From contig DCTG01000167.1 of NCBI GenBank assembly GCA_002329245.1, forward strand, positions 4,982 through 10,638: DNA of 5,657 nucleotides, in the 5' to 3' direction. The position numbers were made by a program, and so were the translations under genes. The DNA is from Clostridiales bacterium UBA1446. GTDB lineage: Bacteria > Bacillota > Clostridia > Oscillospirales > Oscillospiraceae. The stretch's first letter is position 1; the number at the start of each line of letters is the position of its first letter. Below are positions 4,697 through 5,657 of the stretch, one piece after another. The notes beneath the pieces were generated by a model. It saw only the letters and a list, made by a program, of their open reading frames with translations. It did not search any database and was not told the origin of the DNA.

Positions 4697-5620
4697 ATGA
4701 CACTGCAGCAGCTTAAATATGTCGTGGAGATTGTCGGCTGCGGCTCTTTGAACGAGGCGGCCAAGCGCCTGTTTCTCTCGCAGCCCAGCCTGTCCAACGC
4801 GGTCAAGGAACTGGAGCGCGAACTCGGGTTCGAGATCTTTCTCCGCTCGAGCCGGGGAATCACGCTCACCGCGGCCGGCTCGGAATTTTTGGGCTACGCA
4901 CGCCAGGTTGTCGAGCAGGCGCAGCTGCTGGAAACCCGCTATTTTCATTCCAAACCGCCGCGCGCGCACTTTTCCGTTTCCACCCAGCACTATTCCTTTG
5001 CGGTCAACGCTTTTGTCAACCTCATCCGGCAGTCCGGTTTTGAGGAATACGACTTCACCCTGCGGGAAACAAAGACCTTTGAGATTATCGAAGACGTGAA
5101 GAGCCTGCGCAGCGAGCTTGGCATCCTCTATCTCAGCTCCTTTAACGCGAAGGTTCTGAGCAAACTGTTTCTGGAAAACGATCTGCTCTTCCATCCCCTT
5201 TTCCGGGCCGATCCCCATATTTTCATCAGCACGAAAAATCCGCTCGCGGGCCGGAAATCCGTTACGCTCGAGGATTTAGAGCCCTTCCCCTGCCTCTGCT
5301 TCGAACAGGGCGATTACAATTCTTTCTATTTTTCGGAGGAAATCCTAAGCACGGTATTCCGGAAAAAAAGCATTTTCGTCAGCGACCGCGCCACGCTCTT
5401 CAAGGTCCTGATCGGCCTCAACGGCTATACCGTTTCCACCGGCATCATCAGCGCCGAGCTCAACGGCCCCAATATCATCGCCGTTCCCCTCAAAGCGGAC
5501 GAAACCATCGAGGTCGGCTGGGTTTCTCATAAAAGCGTGTCCTTAAGCAGGCTCGGCGTACTCTATTTGGAAGAACTGAAAAAGGTTGTTGCGGATTACG
5601 GAATGAAGCTTCTGGAATAA
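4697..5620 (+). CDS. LysR-type transcriptional regulator, MtaR/CpsY-like methionine regulator, 307 aa
   Basis: The N-terminus is a typical LysR winged helix-turn-helix: QQLKYVVEI at the start, the helix-turn-helix at about 17-37 (SLNEAAKRLFLSQPSLSNAV), then ELGFEIFLR (42-50) and GITLTAAG (54-61). A linker helix (about 63-82) leads to the effector-binding domain. Signatures I recall from streptococcal MtaR/CpsY (also called MetR) are present: FSVSTQHYSFAVNAF (92-106), LRET (122-125), DPHIFIS (172-178), NSFYFSEE (208-215), SDRATLF (229-235) and GLNGYT (240-245). Those relatives control methionine synthesis and uptake, probably with a homocysteine or O-acetylhomoserine-type coinducer; the ligand here is not shown by the sequence. 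The gene follows metF by 64 bases on the same strand with its own strong ribosome binding site and a predicted promoter. It is the obvious candidate to bind the MET-box-like dyad before metF. The protein is complete. LysR family is certain; the MtaR-like role is strong inference. Confidence 0.95.
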   Translation: MTLQQLKYVVEIVGCGSLNEAAKRLFLSQPSLSNAVKELERELGFEIFLRSSRGITLTAAGSEFLGYARQVVEQAQLLETRYFHSKPPRAHFSVSTQHYSFAVNAFVNLIRQSGFEEYDFTLRETKTFEIIEDVKSLRSELGILYLSSFNAKVLSKLFLENDLLFHPLFRADPHIFISTKNPLAGRKSVTLEDLEPFPCLCFEQGDYNSFYFSEEILSTVFRKKSIFVSDRATLFKVLIGLNGYTVSTGIISAELNGPNIIAVPLKADETIEVGWVSHKSVSLSRLGVLYLEELKKVVADYGMKLLE

Positions 5621-5657
5621 ATCCGCCGCAGTACATTATATAATATTCGCTTCCGCC

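Noticed and set aside
4577..5218. Open frame of 213 codons on the minus strand
   Set aside because: Antisense to the LysR gene and the end of metF; composition-driven, no recognisable domain.
5621..5657. TATAAT (5639-5644) downstream of the LysR gene as a promoter for a following gene
   Set aside because: No matching -35 at 16-18 bases upstream (AATAAA at 17), and the window ends before any gene; no terminator is visible in these 37 bases either.

Overview
The window looks like chromosomal DNA of a Gram-positive anaerobe of the class Clostridia, perhaps an Oscillospiraceae/Ruminococcaceae-type gut lineage. The genes are moderately GC-rich, Shine-Dalgarno sites are strong (AGGAGG, AAAGGAG, GGGAGG), promoters are sigma-A-like and short AT-rich islands lie between genes. 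The lineage is an inference from style and gene families; no rRNA or other marker is present. I see no mobile element, CRISPR array, tRNA or rRNA.

Left part, minus strand (1-1568). The first 30 codons of a lipoprotein gene run off the left edge: a complete lipoprotein signal peptide with lipobox LASC and a strong ribosome binding site. Upstream of it on the same strand, 135 bases away, is a CapA-family metallophosphoesterase-like protein of 401 aa. This gene has a near-consensus sigma-A promoter (TTGACA, 17 bp, TAAAAT) at 1540-1568.

Middle (1569-3503). A gap without a convincing gene holds GC-rich nested inverted repeats (1593-1676), then a pyrimidine-rich stretch, then a sharply AT-rich promoter zone with two overlapping dyads (1944-1985). 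This zone drives a plus-strand AAA-family ATPase with a DUF4143-type C-terminal half, 484 aa, of unknown cellular role.

Right part, plus strand (3504-5657). This is the most coherent unit: metF (5,10-methylenetetrahydrofolate reductase) followed by a LysR-type regulator that strongly resembles the streptococcal methionine regulators MtaR/CpsY. Upstream of metF is a 17-bp dyad, TATAGCTTTACACTATA, that closely matches the MET-box described for streptococcal methionine genes (as I recall it, TATAGTTtnaAACTATA). It sits inside a perfect 13-bp inverted repeat and is centred at about -66 from the predicted start of transcription. A second half-site lies 31 bp downstream over the -35 element. This is the usual recognition-site and activation-site layout of a LysR-activated promoter. 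An oppositely oriented 11-base copy of the half-site lies at the end of metF, over the -10 of a predicted promoter for the regulator, which suggests autoregulation. Together, 3545-5620 reads as a self-contained methionine regulon module: regulator, its operators, and the enzyme that makes 5-methyl-tetrahydrofolate for methionine synthesis.
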